From positions 161,436 through 225,435 of the forward strand of contig NZ_HG931175.1 in NCBI RefSeq assembly GCF_000582785.1: 64,000 nt of DNA, given 5' to 3'. Of the stretch, positions 25,979 to 34,544 are shown piece by piece. The first letter of the stretch is position 1. Each line of letters begins with the position of its first letter. Below the pieces are notes generated by a model. That model ran no database searches and was not told the origin of the DNA. It was given only the letters and a program-made list of their open reading frames with translations. This DNA comes from Candidatus Blastococcus massiliensis AP3 (GTDB lineage: Bacteria > Actinomycetota > Actinomycetes > Mycobacteriales > Geodermatophilaceae). Position numbers and translations under genes: made by a program.

Positions 25979-26284
25979 ATGACCCAGCAGATTCCCCAGC
26001 TCACTCCAGCTCAGGCCGCCGACCGCACCGAGGCGGTTCTGCTCGACGTGCGGGAGGCCGCCGAACTGGCCGAGGGCCGGATCGCCGGCAGCACCCACAT
26101 CCCGCTGGGCCAGCTGCCCGCCCGCGTCTTCGAGCTCGACCGGGCCCGCCCAGTCATCACTGATTGCCGTAGCGGCGGGCGCAGCTCCCAGGCCGCGAAG
26201 TTCCTGGCAGGCCAGGGCTACGACGTCGCCAACCTCGACGGGGGCATGACGCAGTGGATCGCCGAGGGTCGCCCCACCGCCTGA
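25979..26284 (+). CDS. Single-domain rhodanese sulfurtransferase
   Basis: The protein has 101 residues forming one rhodanese domain. The active loop CRSGGRSS starts at Cys63, which would carry a persulfide. It lies 21 nt after the repressor gene in a probable operon. In cst-type operons such proteins move sulfane sulfur during persulfide detoxification in the cytoplasm. A close functional match is CstA or a PspE-like protein, though the domain is single. Confidence 0.88.
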   Translation: MTQQIPQLTPAQAADRTEAVLLDVREAAELAEGRIAGSTHIPLGQLPARVFELDRARPVITDCRSGGRSSQAAKFLAGQGYDVANLDGGMTQWIAEGRPTA

Positions 26285-26343
26285 CGTCGTCTCCTATTTG
26301 CCACGCAGATACCCCTGCCCCGTACCGTACTGAGGAGCCTTCC

Positions 26344-27723
26344 GTGCAGATCGACATCATCGAGACCACCGGCCTCGGCGACCGCAGCTACCTGATCAGC
26401 GACGGCGGGATCGGCGTCGTGATCGACCCCCAGCGCGACATCGACCGCGTGCTGGCCCTGGCCGAGAAGCGGGCCGTCCGCATCGCGCTGGTCCTGGAGA
26501 CCCACCTGCACAACGACTACCTGACCGGTGGCCTCGAGCTCTCCGGCCGCGTGGGCGCCGACTACGTCGTCCCGGCCGGTGACACCGTCGCCTACGACCG
26601 GGTGCCGGCCGCCGACGGGGACGACCTCGAGGCCGGCCCGATGCGGCTCCGCGTGCTGCACACTCCCGGACACACGCACCACCACGTCAGCTACGTGGTC
26701 GCGGACGCCGACGGTCAGGTTCAGGCCGTGTTCACCGGCGGTTCCATGCTGTACGGCGCCACCGGCCGCACCGACCTGGTCGGTCCGGAGCACACCGATG
26801 AGCTCACCCATGCCCAGTACCACTCGGTGCGCCGGCTCGTCGACGAGCTGCCCGCCGGCACTCCGGTCTTCCCCAGTCACGGCTTCGGCTCATTCTGTGC
26901 GGCCACCCCGACCAGCGGAGACTCCTCCACCGTCGGCGAGCAGGCCAAGGTCAACCCGGCCCTGACCCGGGACGAGCAGACCTTCGTCGACGAGCTGATC
27001 GCCGGCCTGACGGCGATCCCTGCTTGGTACAGCCACATGGGGCCGGGCAACGCCGCCGGCCCGGCGCCCGTGGACCTCTCCGCGCCGCGACACGTCGACC
27101 CCGCCGAGCTGGCCGGACGACTGGCCGCCGGCGAGTGGGTGATCGACCTGCGCACCCGCACCGCGTTCGCCGCCGGCCACCTGCCCGGGGCCCTGAACTT
27201 CGAGCTGGCCATCGCCAACTTCGTCACCTACGTCGGCTGGCTCATCCCATGGGGCGGACCGATCACCCTGATCGGCGAGACCGAGCAGCAGGTCGCCGAG
27301 GCCCGCCGCGAGCTCGTCCGCATCGGCATCGACCGGCTCGCGGGTGCTGCGATCGGCAGCCCCGAGGCCCTGTCCGCCGGCCGCGAGCTTGCCTCCTATC
27401 CGGTCAGCGACTTCTCCGGCTTGGCCGCGGCGCTGGGTTCTGACCCGGACCTGGTCGTCCTCGACGCGCGCCGCGACGACGAGCGCGCCGGAGGCGGCGT
27501 GCGCGGCTCCCGGCACATCCCGATCCACGACCTGCCCGGCCGCCTCGACGAGGTTCCCGACGGCGACGTGTGGGTGTACTGCGGCTCGGGCTACCGCGCC
27601 TCCATCGCCGCCTCCATGCTCGCTCGCGCAGGCCGCCGGCCCGTGCTGGTCAACGGCGGCTACGGCGATCCCGACGCCGGTGCGGCCGCCGTAGGTCTGC
27701 ACGACGACTCCGCCGCTCGCTGA
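26344..27723 (+). CDS. MBL-fold persulfide dioxygenase fused to two rhodanese domains (CstB-like)
   Basis: The protein has 459 residues from a GTG at 26344 with AGGAG six bases upstream. An N-terminal metallo-beta-lactamase domain shows THLHNDY at 53-59 and HTPGHTHHH near 107, the iron-binding pattern of persulfide dioxygenases. A first rhodanese domain (about 245-345) lacks the active Cys. A second (about 360-455) has CGSGYRAS at Cys413. This is the CstB layout, which oxidises and transfers persulfide sulfur to sulfite and thiosulfate. Upstream in-frame residues from 26254 are rejected for lack of a ribosome site. Confidence 0.9.
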   Translation: MQIDIIETTGLGDRSYLISDGGIGVVIDPQRDIDRVLALAEKRAVRIALVLETHLHNDYLTGGLELSGRVGADYVVPAGDTVAYDRVPAADGDDLEAGPMRLRVLHTPGHTHHHVSYVVADADGQVQAVFTGGSMLYGATGRTDLVGPEHTDELTHAQYHSVRRLVDELPAGTPVFPSHGFGSFCAATPTSGDSSTVGEQAKVNPALTRDEQTFVDELIAGLTAIPAWYSHMGPGNAAGPAPVDLSAPRHVDPAELAGRLAAGEWVIDLRTRTAFAAGHLPGALNFELAIANFVTYVGWLIPWGGPITLIGETEQQVAEARRELVRIGIDRLAGAAIGSPEALSAGRELASYPVSDFSGLAAALGSDPDLVVLDARRDDERAGGGVRGSRHIPIHDLPGRLDEVPDGDVWVYCGSGYRASIAASMLARAGRRPVLVNGGYGDPDAGAAAVGLHDDSAAR

Positions 27724-27779
27724 CTCGGCGGCCGCCGCCGGCCGCCACCCACTCCCCTTCTGACGAAAGCGACTCATCC

Positions 27780-29939
27780 GTGACCACGACGGCGACCAGC
27801 CGCCAGCCCGACTCCGTATCCACGTCATTCCGCCCTGGCCCGCTCGGCCGGCTCGGGGTCTGGGTCACCGCCCACGCCAGGACGACGACCGTCGTCTGGC
27901 TGCTGCTCATCGTCGGCCTGGGCTTCTTCGCCCCCCGCGTCGAGGCCGCACTGTCCGGAGCCGGCTGGCAGGCCGACGGCTCCGAATCCGTCGCCGCCCG
28001 CGAACTCGCCGTCGACCACTTCGGCGGCAACGCCAGCTCGGCCATCCAGGTCGTCGTCCACAGCTCCGACGGCCCGGTGACCGAAGGCGCCGGGGCGGAC
28101 GTCGTCGCCCGCGCCACCGAGCTCCTCGCCGGCGACGACCGCATCGGCGAGGTCCTCCAGCCGCAACCCGGCGCGACACTCAGCCCGGACGGCAGCACCG
28201 CCGTCCTGCTCGCCGGCGCCGGTGCCGACACGAACGAGATGGTCCGGGTCGCCGATGACCTCAAGGGACCTCTGGAGGCGATGTCCACCGGAGCGGTCGA
28301 GGTCAACCCGACCGGCGCCTCGCTGCTGTGGTCGGACTTCAACGAGGCCAACCTCGACGCGATGCTCAAGTCGGAGATGCTGTCTTGGCCGGTGACCCTG
28401 GGCATCCTGGTGCTCGCCTTCGGCGCGCTGGTCGCCGCCGGGCTGCCCCTGCTGCTCACGCTGGCCGGACTGGTCGCCTCCGCGGGCTCGCTGGTCCTGA
28501 TCAACGAGCTCGTGCCGGTCTCCATCTGGGCCATGAACTTCGCGATGATGTTCGCCCTAGCCCTCGGGATCGACTACGCGCTCTTCCTCGTGGTCCGCTA
28601 CCGCGCGGCACGGATGGGCGCGGGCGCACCACAGGTGCGCGCGATCGCCGAGACCATGGACACCGCCGGCAAGGCCGTCCTGCTCTCCGGCGCGACGGTG
28701 CTCGTCTCCTTGTCGGCGGTGATGCTGGTCCCCTCGCCGTCGTTCCGGTCGATGGCCGGCGGCATCATGCTCGCCGTCGTCTTCGTCCTGGCCGCCACCC
28801 TGACGCTGCTCCCCCTGGTCCTGTTCAAGCTGGACCTGAAGATCAACCGGATCGCGCTTCCCTGGGTCCGCGCCGGAGAGCACCGCTCCCCGCGCTTCGC
28901 CGCGTGGGGTGAGCGCCTGTGGAAGCGACCGATGGTCTACGGCATCGGCTCGCTGCTCGTCCTGCTCGCCCTCGCCGCCCCGATCATCGGACTGAAGACG
29001 GCGATGCCCTCGATCAAGGTGCTCCCGGAGGACGCCAGCGCCCGGATCGGCTACGACCAGGTGCAGGAGGCCTTCGGCGAGGGGGCGCCCGGGACCCTGC
29101 AGGTCGTCGTGGACACCGCTGACGCCCCGACCGCTGCCGCCGTCCTCGGGGATGACCCCGCCGTCGCGGGTGTGATGCCCCCCATGCCGGCGTCGGACGG
29201 CACCGATCTGGCGATGATCCAGGCCGTCCCCACCGTGGACCCCTCGGACCCCGAGCTGTCCACGCTGGTCGACCGGCTGCGCGCCGACCTCCCCGACTCC
29301 GCCCTGGTCGGCGGCGCGCCGGTGGAGAACCTCGACCTCAAGACGCAACTGGACGAGTCCACGCCCCTGGTCATCGGGGTCGTTCTCGTGCTGGGCTTCC
29401 TGCTCCTGCTGGTCGCACTGCAGGCGCCGTTGATCTCGCTGCTGGGCACCCTGGCCAGCCTGCTGTCCACCGCCGCCGCGTTCGGCGTCGCCCGCCTGGT
29501 CTTCCAGGAGGGCATCGGGGCTGGCTTCTTCGGCTTCGAGAGCCAGGGCTTCCTCGACGCCTGGGCCCCGGTGTTCTTCTTCGCGATGATCTTCGCCATC
29601 GCCATGGACTACACGGTCTTCCTCCTGGCCAGCGCCAAGGAGCACTACGAGCGGACCGGTGACCCGCGAGAGGCGATGATCGGCGCCCTTGCACACTCCG
29701 GCCGGGTCATCTTCGCTGCAGGCGCCGTCATGGTCGCGGTGTTCTTCACCTTCGCCCTGTCCGGCCCCTTGCCGCCCAAGGAGATGGGGATCATCCTCGG
29801 CGTCGCGGTCCTGCTCGACGCCTTCCTCGTCCGACTCGTGCTGCTGCCGGTGATGCTCCGGCTCACCGGCGCAGCCGCCTGGTGGAGCCCGGCATGGCTC
29901 ACCCGGGTCCTGCCGAACATCCGCTTCGCCCACGACTGA
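27780..29939 (+). CDS. MMPL/RND-family membrane transporter
   Basis: The protein has 719 residues from a GTG at 27780, 56 nt after the CstB-like gene. It shows the MMPL plan: helix 1, an extracellular domain (about 55-195), five or six helices with the GIDYALFLVVR segment, a second extracellular domain (about 410-520), and a second helix set with AMDYTVFLLAS. MMPL proteins export lipids or small molecules using the proton gradient. Its place in a persulfide operon is unusual. It may export a sulfur-containing or lipid product, which is inference. Confidence 0.87.
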   Translation: MTTTATSRQPDSVSTSFRPGPLGRLGVWVTAHARTTTVVWLLLIVGLGFFAPRVEAALSGAGWQADGSESVAARELAVDHFGGNASSAIQVVVHSSDGPVTEGAGADVVARATELLAGDDRIGEVLQPQPGATLSPDGSTAVLLAGAGADTNEMVRVADDLKGPLEAMSTGAVEVNPTGASLLWSDFNEANLDAMLKSEMLSWPVTLGILVLAFGALVAAGLPLLLTLAGLVASAGSLVLINELVPVSIWAMNFAMMFALALGIDYALFLVVRYRAARMGAGAPQVRAIAETMDTAGKAVLLSGATVLVSLSAVMLVPSPSFRSMAGGIMLAVVFVLAATLTLLPLVLFKLDLKINRIALPWVRAGEHRSPRFAAWGERLWKRPMVYGIGSLLVLLALAAPIIGLKTAMPSIKVLPEDASARIGYDQVQEAFGEGAPGTLQVVVDTADAPTAAAVLGDDPAVAGVMPPMPASDGTDLAMIQAVPTVDPSDPELSTLVDRLRADLPDSALVGGAPVENLDLKTQLDESTPLVIGVVLVLGFLLLLVALQAPLISLLGTLASLLSTAAAFGVARLVFQEGIGAGFFGFESQGFLDAWAPVFFFAMIFAIAMDYTVFLLASAKEHYERTGDPREAMIGALAHSGRVIFAAGAVMVAVFFTFALSGPLPPKEMGIILGVAVLLDAFLVRLVLLPVMLRLTGAAAWWSPAWLTRVLPNIRFAHD

Positions 29940-29987
29940 TCCGGTGGCCGACGGCCGCCCCACTCACCGACAACGAGGAGATCCACC

Positions 29988-30152
29988 ATGTGCCGAGCAG
30001 CCACCTGCAAGACCTGCGGCAGGACCACCTGGGCCGGATGCGGCCAACACGTCGACCAGGTCATGGCCGGCATCCCCAGCGCCGAGCGCTGCCCGGGCCA
30101 CCCTCGCCCCGAGCGGTCCGGCGGCTGGCTGAGCAGGTTGATCGGGCGCTGA
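29988..30152 (+). CDS. Cys-rich small protein, possible zinc ribbon
   Basis: The protein has 54 residues. The ATG is preceded by GAGGAG at seven bases. CxxxxCxxC (C2, C7, C10), then C18 and C35 beside His, give a metal-binding look. Short proteins beginning MCR-x-TC-TCG-TTWAGCG occur widely in actinobacteria. The function is unknown. It follows the MMPL gene by 48 nt and ends 51 nt before a strong hairpin, so it is probably the last gene of the operon. Confidence 0.72.
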   Translation: MCRAATCKTCGRTTWAGCGQHVDQVMAGIPSAERCPGHPRPERSGGWLSRLIGR

Positions 30153-30621
30153 CTCCACCCGCCTCCGCGCTCACCCACCGGGCGCAGTGCAGGTCTGTCC
30201 CTGACGGGCTGGGCGGTCTCCGGACCGCCCAGCCCGTTCCGCATGTCCTGCCACTCGGGCGGTCCGGTGCCCACGCCCTCGAACCTCGTCCGCGCAGCCC
30301 CCTGCGGCACGCCCTCGCCGAGGCAACGAGATGGTCGGGAGGGAGTCGGCTGACTGGTACCCCCACCGTCAGACCTGGGCCGTTCGACAGGTATGCCCGG
30401 GACCGCTCCTGCCAGGCCTGTTGCACTCGTCGGCGCCTTCTGCCTATTCTCGATCTGTGTACTGGGGATTTGCACCGGGTCGGCCCGCGTTCTGCGTGTG
30501 CCTTCTCGCGGTGACCCCGCTTTCGGTCGACGACCGGCTCTGTCCGGGCGGCACGCACTCCCGCTGAGGAAGCCACCCAGCGGCCTACCGCGCCCGCCCG
30601 CACTGCCCTGAAGGATTCTCG
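30153..30621. other. Gap with terminator only
   Basis: Apart from the hairpin at 30204-30237 I see no supported gene in this 469-nt stretch. Open frames on both strands lack ribosome sites and read as compositional artefacts. Confidence 0.5.
30204..30237 (+). terminator. Strong terminator hairpin ending the persulfide operon
   Basis: A perfect 15-bp stem (30204-30218 with 30223-30237) closes a TCCG tetraloop, the stable UNCG class. It lies 51 nt after the small Cys-rich gene. There is no U tract. Confidence 0.75.
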
Positions 30622-30798
30622 TTGACCCAGATCGCCGCGCCCCTGCCCTCACCCGCGCCGCTGCAGCCCGGCCTCACCGCGGAGCCGGCCTTGACGACCA
30701 CGCCGGTTGCGAACACCCCCGTTCCGGCCGGCGAGTCACGCTGGCGGCGCCTTGTCGCTGCCGTCGCCGACACGCATCGGGCAGCCGTCCCCTTCTGA
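30622..30798 (+). CDS. Doubtful 58-residue Pro/Ala-rich ORF
   Basis: A TTG at 30622 has GAAGGA about eight bases upstream and opens a 58-codon frame rich in Pro, Ala and Thr that ends in a basic helix (RWRRLVAAVADTHR). No family is recognised. The ribosome site is the main support. Confidence 0.3.
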   Translation: MTQIAAPLPSPAPLQPGLTAEPALTTTPVANTPVPAGESRWRRLVAAVADTHRAAVPF

Positions 30799-30806
30799 CG
30801 ACACGC

Positions 30807-30826
30807 GCTCCGCCGCGGCGAGGAGC
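30807..30826. terminator. Possible hairpin between convergent genes
   Basis: GCTCC and GGAGC enclose a self-complementary GCCGCGGC core, between the small TTG ORF and the CtaG stop at 30834. Weak support. Confidence 0.35.
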
Positions 30827-30833
30827 CGCAGAC

Positions 30834-31685
30834 TCACACAGCAGCGGGGGTGCTGGGGGCCGAGGTCGCTTCGCGCGCCAGAGAGCGTCCGGTGCGCCGA
30901 TACCAGGCGGCGAACAGGGCGACGAGCAGCAGCAGGTCAGCGACGTGGCCCCCGTAGTACATGACCTGGGCCGCAGCCTCCACCTCCGCAGCGTCGTGCC
31001 CTCCGCCCACCGGGAGCACAGGAGCACGGGAGTACAGCAGCTTGGCCAGGAAGGCATGCAGGCCGCCGGCGACGACGACGACGGCCAGGCGTACCGCCAT
31101 GCCTGGTCGGCGCGGAGCGGGATCGGGGCCGGCCACCGCCCAGGCGAACAGGTACCCGGCCAGCAGGAAGTGCAGGTGCACCAAGTGGTGCACCACCTCC
31201 GAGCGCGCGCTGAGGGCGTACAACGGCGTCAGGTAGAGCAGGTACAGCCCGCCGACGCTCAGCACGGCGGCGGTGGCCACGTGGGACAGCGCGTGCAGCG
31301 CCCGGGATCGCAGCAGCACGGCCACCGGGCGCCGAGCGGACACGGGCAGCCCGGCGAGCAGCAGGGTCACCGGGGCGCCCAGCACCAGTGCGATCGGCGC
31401 GAACATCCCCAGCAACAGGTGCTGCGCCATGTGCCCGCCGGCCGTGCCGGCGTCGACCGCTGGAGACAGCGCGGCGCTGATCAGGCCGGTACCCAGCAGG
31501 AAGCTCGCCGTCCGTCCGCGGCTCCAACCGCGTCCGCTCCCCCGCAGCCGGACGACGCCGGCCAGGTAGCCGGCGGCGAGCACGGCGGCGACCAGCACTG
31601 GCAGGAGCCACGTGGCGGCGGCCGCGCCTGTCCCATGCGAGCCGCCGTGGGCGAGCACGGCGAGGGCTCCACTCGGCGTGCTCAC
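30834..31685 (-). CDS. ctaG: CtaG-family cytochrome c oxidase assembly membrane protein
   Basis: The protein has 283 residues from a GTG that overlaps the upstream stop (GTGA). Seven or so helices are visible. Conserved His-containing helices include GGHMAQHLLLGM, VVHHLVHLHFLLAGYLF and MYYGGHVADLLLL, the pattern of the caa3-type CtaG family. These proteins help insert copper into cytochrome oxidase at the membrane. It pairs with the DUF2243 gene, a common partner in actinobacteria. Confidence 0.85.
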   Translation of the reverse strand: MSTPSGALAVLAHGGSHGTGAAAATWLLPVLVAAVLAAGYLAGVVRLRGSGRGWSRGRTASFLLGTGLISAALSPAVDAGTAGGHMAQHLLLGMFAPIALVLGAPVTLLLAGLPVSARRPVAVLLRSRALHALSHVATAAVLSVGGLYLLYLTPLYALSARSEVVHHLVHLHFLLAGYLFAWAVAGPDPAPRRPGMAVRLAVVVVAGGLHAFLAKLLYSRAPVLPVGGGHDAAEVEAAAQVMYYGGHVADLLLLVALFAAWYRRTGRSLAREATSAPSTPAAV

Positions 31686-32164
31686 CGCCGATCGGCCCCG
31701 GCCGGCCCCTCGTCCCGGGACCGCCACAGCATGATCGCGCCCACCGCCAGCAGCACCAGCGCAACGCCGTTCCAGGCCAGGTCGTACGGCAGCACATCAA
31801 CCCCGTAGCGGATCTCGTGGAGGTCCAGGAGCTTGTGGTCGACGATCCCGTCGAACAGATGGAAGATGCCCAGGCCGAGCACGAAGCCGCCCCACGCCGA
31901 ACGCCGCGCCAGCGTTCCGCGGCGGCGCAGGTCGGCGAACCAGAAGAATCCGGCGACCAGCAGCACGAGGTAGGCCGTCTGCAGCAATCCGTCCGACAGC
32001 AGGCTGATGTCAGGGGTGGACCGGTCGTAAAAGTGGTGCCAGCTCAGCACCTGGTGGAACACGATTTCATCGGCGGCGGCCATGATGGCGATGCCGAGCA
32101 TGGTGCCGGTCCACACCGATCGGCGGCGGTCCGCCGCGACTTGTCGCGGGGCGGTGTCCGTCAT
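31682..32164 (-). CDS. DUF2243 membrane protein
   Basis: The protein has 160 residues with four helices. The signature segments DEIVFHQVLSWHHFYD and FHLFDGIVDHKLLDLHEIR are those of DUF2243. The His residues in the membrane suggest metal or heme contact. Function unknown. It is often found with CtaG, and the two genes overlap here by four bases. Confidence 0.87.
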   Translation of the reverse strand: MTDTAPRQVAADRRRSVWTGTMLGIAIMAAADEIVFHQVLSWHHFYDRSTPDISLLSDGLLQTAYLVLLVAGFFWFADLRRRGTLARRSAWGGFVLGLGIFHLFDGIVDHKLLDLHEIRYGVDVLPYDLAWNGVALVLLAVGAIMLWRSRDEGPAGADRR

Positions 32165-32179
32165 ACCCGTCCTCCTGCG

Positions 32180-32685
32180 TCAGTGGCTGGTCAGCCCACG
32201 CCGGGACTGCAGGGAGGGCTGGATCCACCGCTCCGCAATCAGCCCGGTCGTGACCGAGTAGATGGCCTTGTGCAGGATGTCGACGACGTGCTCGTTGCGG
32301 GGCCAGACCATCGGCGGGGCCCCCACCCCGGTGGTGTTCTCCAGCGTCTGGTCGGTCGACAGCCGCACGATGGTGTGCGCCACGTGCGCCTGCGGGCCAC
32401 GGAGCCCGACCGCAGCCCACACACCGCGCAAGGCCCCAGCACGGCCCCGGTTCCGTAGTGCATCGCCCAGTTCCAGCCCGTCGGACGGTCGGCGTCGGTC
32501 GGATGGCGGCCGAGCAGGGTGAGCAGCGTCCGGGCGGGGATGTAGGAGTTCGGCCGGTGGGTGACGGCCTGTTCCAGCTTCTCAGCCGCCGTCATCACAG
32601 CCACCCCGACCAGGCCTGCGGCCGCGCCGCGGCCTGCTGCCGGAAGCAGAGCGCGGGCACGACTCGACTCGCTAGCAGTCACCAT
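32180..32685 (-). pseudogene. Frameshifted membrane protein gene upstream of DUF2243
   Basis: The first 85 codons from the ATG at 32685 read sensibly to AMHYGTGAVLG. The natural continuation, ALRGVWAAVGLRGPQ and on to the end at 32180, lies in another frame. The switch falls at a run of four G (complement of CCCC at 32434-32437), so one missing G would restore a protein of about 168 residues. It precedes DUF2243 and CtaG and looks like their conserved partner. It is either a young pseudogene or a sequencing error. Confidence 0.7.
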
Positions 32686-32769
32686 GGGGCTTCCTCCTGA
32701 TCGGTCATCGGGGTCTTAGCCCCTCGGCGCGGATCTACACCATCGTCAGGGACGCCGTCCGCACACGAG

Positions 32770-33240
32770 CGTGTCCACCGCAGTACGGGAGTCGGTTGCC
32801 CGGTCATGCGCTCGAGGCGCGATGCTCCAGCTCGCGACCGCTCCGCGCAGCAGCTCGCGGTGGTGGAGCACTCGGGTTCTCGCGGGCCGCCGATGCCGCG
32901 GCCCAGGTTCTGCCCGGTCGTGCCCGAGGACCAGCAGGTGCCGGCCGGGCGGACGACGTCGGCCAGCGGGCGAGGACGTCGACCAGCTGGGGGCGCGGAA
33001 GGTGCAGGTCCAGCACCAGGTCGAACTCCGCGGAGCCCAGATCGGCGGTCAGCATTTCCTCGACCCGCCACGTGAAGCGGCCCCTGGCGGCGCGCTCTCC
33101 TGCTCCCGCGCGAGCCGACGGCCGAGAAGCCGATCGCATCGACGCCCCCATCCCGCACCGGCCAGCCACAGCACCACCACGTTCCGGCAGCGCGTCGATG
33201 GGAATCACCTCGACCTGCACCGTGACTCGACCTGCGGATT
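32770..33240 (-). pseudogene. Fossil of a class I SAM-dependent methyltransferase
   Basis: Fragments in different frames of the minus strand line up with one methyltransferase. VEVIPIDALPE lies near 33,200, VVVLWLAGAGW near 33,160, RFTWRVEEMLTADLG with FDLVLDLHLP-QLVDVLAR at 33,080-32,970, and NLGRGIGGP-EPE near 32,890. At least three frameshifts separate them, and the SAM motif glycines are damaged. No intact reading frame remains. This accounts for most of the 666-nt gap between the membrane protein gene and the GntR gene. Confidence 0.65.
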
Positions 33241-33351
33241 GCACCTGTCCGGACAATTGGTGTAGACATGACCGTACACGTTCCGATGTGACGCGCACCC
33301 CCACGTCGGAGCCGGATCAGGAGACTTCTCGGCGGCACGGCAGGGAGCTTC

Positions 33352-34164
33352 ATGACGGTCGATTCGGCGTCAGGCAGAAACGGAGCGGGGCGCCTGACGC
33401 GCACGCCGGGAATGCCGCTGTGGCATCAACTGCTCACCGACCTGCGCGCTCGGCTGGACCGCGGGGACTTCGCCGGCAGCTTCCCCGGCGAACTGGACCT
33501 GGTCGAGCAGTACGGCGTGAGCCGGCACACCGTCCGCGAAGCGCTCCGCCACCTACGGGCCGAGGGCGTGCTGAAGGTCTCCCGCGGCCGACGCGCACGC
33601 GTGGCAACGCCCGACACGGTGATCGAACAGCCGACGGGGATCGTCTACTCGCTCTTCGCGTCCGTCGAGGACACCGGGCTCGAGCAGCTGTCCGAGGTCC
33701 GCGCCCTCGACATCCGGGCCGACGGCGTCATCGCGCCGCGGCTCGGCCTCGAGGAGTCCACCCCACTGCTGTACCTGGAACGACTCCGCCTGGCCGGCGG
33801 ATCGCCGCTCGCGCTGGACCGTGTATGGCTGCCGGCCTCGGTGGGCGAACCTCTGCTCGGGGTCGACTTCCGCCACACCAGCCTCTACGACCAACTCCTG
33901 GCGACGACGGGCATCCCGGTCACCGCCGGCGAGGAGACGGTGCGCGCGATCATCCCCACCCCGGCCGAGCACCGGACACTGCACCTGCAGCCACCGTCGG
34001 CTGCGTTCGCCGTCGAGCGGGTCGGCATCAGTTCCGGCGTGCCCATCGAGTGGCGGCACACCGTGATCCGCGCCGACCGCTTTGCGCTCACCAGCGCGCT
34101 GACATCCGCCCACGGGACACCCGGCGGGCACGGAAGCCTGATGTTGACGCCTACGTACAGCTGA
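33352..34164 (+). CDS. GntR/HutC-type regulator with UTRA domain
   Basis: The protein has 270 residues. A winged helix lies at about 22-85 (VEQYGVSRHTVREALRHLRAEGVL), then a UTRA ligand-binding domain to about 255. GGGAG precedes the ATG. Upstream lie the palindrome TGTCCGGACA (33247-33256) and GTGTA/TACAC half-sites (33260-33279) that might be its operator. It is followed by a rhodanese and a TauE-type exporter and probably controls them in response to a small sulfur or sugar compound. Confidence 0.85.
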   Translation: MTVDSASGRNGAGRLTRTPGMPLWHQLLTDLRARLDRGDFAGSFPGELDLVEQYGVSRHTVREALRHLRAEGVLKVSRGRRARVATPDTVIEQPTGIVYSLFASVEDTGLEQLSEVRALDIRADGVIAPRLGLEESTPLLYLERLRLAGGSPLALDRVWLPASVGEPLLGVDFRHTSLYDQLLATTGIPVTAGEETVRAIIPTPAEHRTLHLQPPSAAFAVERVGISSGVPIEWRHTVIRADRFALTSALTSAHGTPGGHGSLMLTPTYS

Positions 34165-34190
34165 CCTCCGCACCGGAAAGGACGCCGGAC

Positions 34191-34544
34191 ATGACAACTG
34201 CGAACCATCAGGACCGGCTCCCCGACGTCGACGCGCAGCGGGCCGAGGAGATGCTCGACCGCGGCGAGGCGCTACTCCTCGACGTCCGTGAGCCGCAGGA
34301 GTGGGCCGCAGGCCACGCCCCTCGAGCCCAGCACGTGCCGCTGGGCGAGCTGCGGCCCGAGTCCATCCCCGCCGGCCGGCCGGGCATCGCGGTCTGCCGG
34401 TCCGGCAACCGTTCGGAGACGGCCGCCGATCTGCTGGCCGCCTCCGGGGTGCCCGTGCACAACCTCGCCGGCGGGATGAAGGGGTGGGCCGAGGCCGGTC
34501 TGCCGGTGGTCACCGACAGCGGGCAGCCGGGCACGGTCGCGTGA
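34191..34544 (+). CDS. Rhodanese sulfurtransferase
   Basis: The protein has 117 residues with one rhodanese domain. The active loop CRSGNRSE begins at Cys69. It lies 26 nt after the GntR gene and overlaps the TauE gene start (GTGA), so the three form an operon. It likely handles sulfane sulfur together with the exporter. Confidence 0.88.
   Translation: MTTANHQDRLPDVDAQRAEEMLDRGEALLLDVREPQEWAAGHAPRAQHVPLGELRPESIPAGRPGIAVCRSGNRSETAADLLAASGVPVHNLAGGMKGWAEAGLPVVTDSGQPGTVA

Noticed and set aside
32679-33404. A 241-codon minus-strand frame as an intact gene
   Set aside because: It covers pieces of the methyltransferase fossil only in part; the remaining pieces are in other frames, so no intact protein is encoded.
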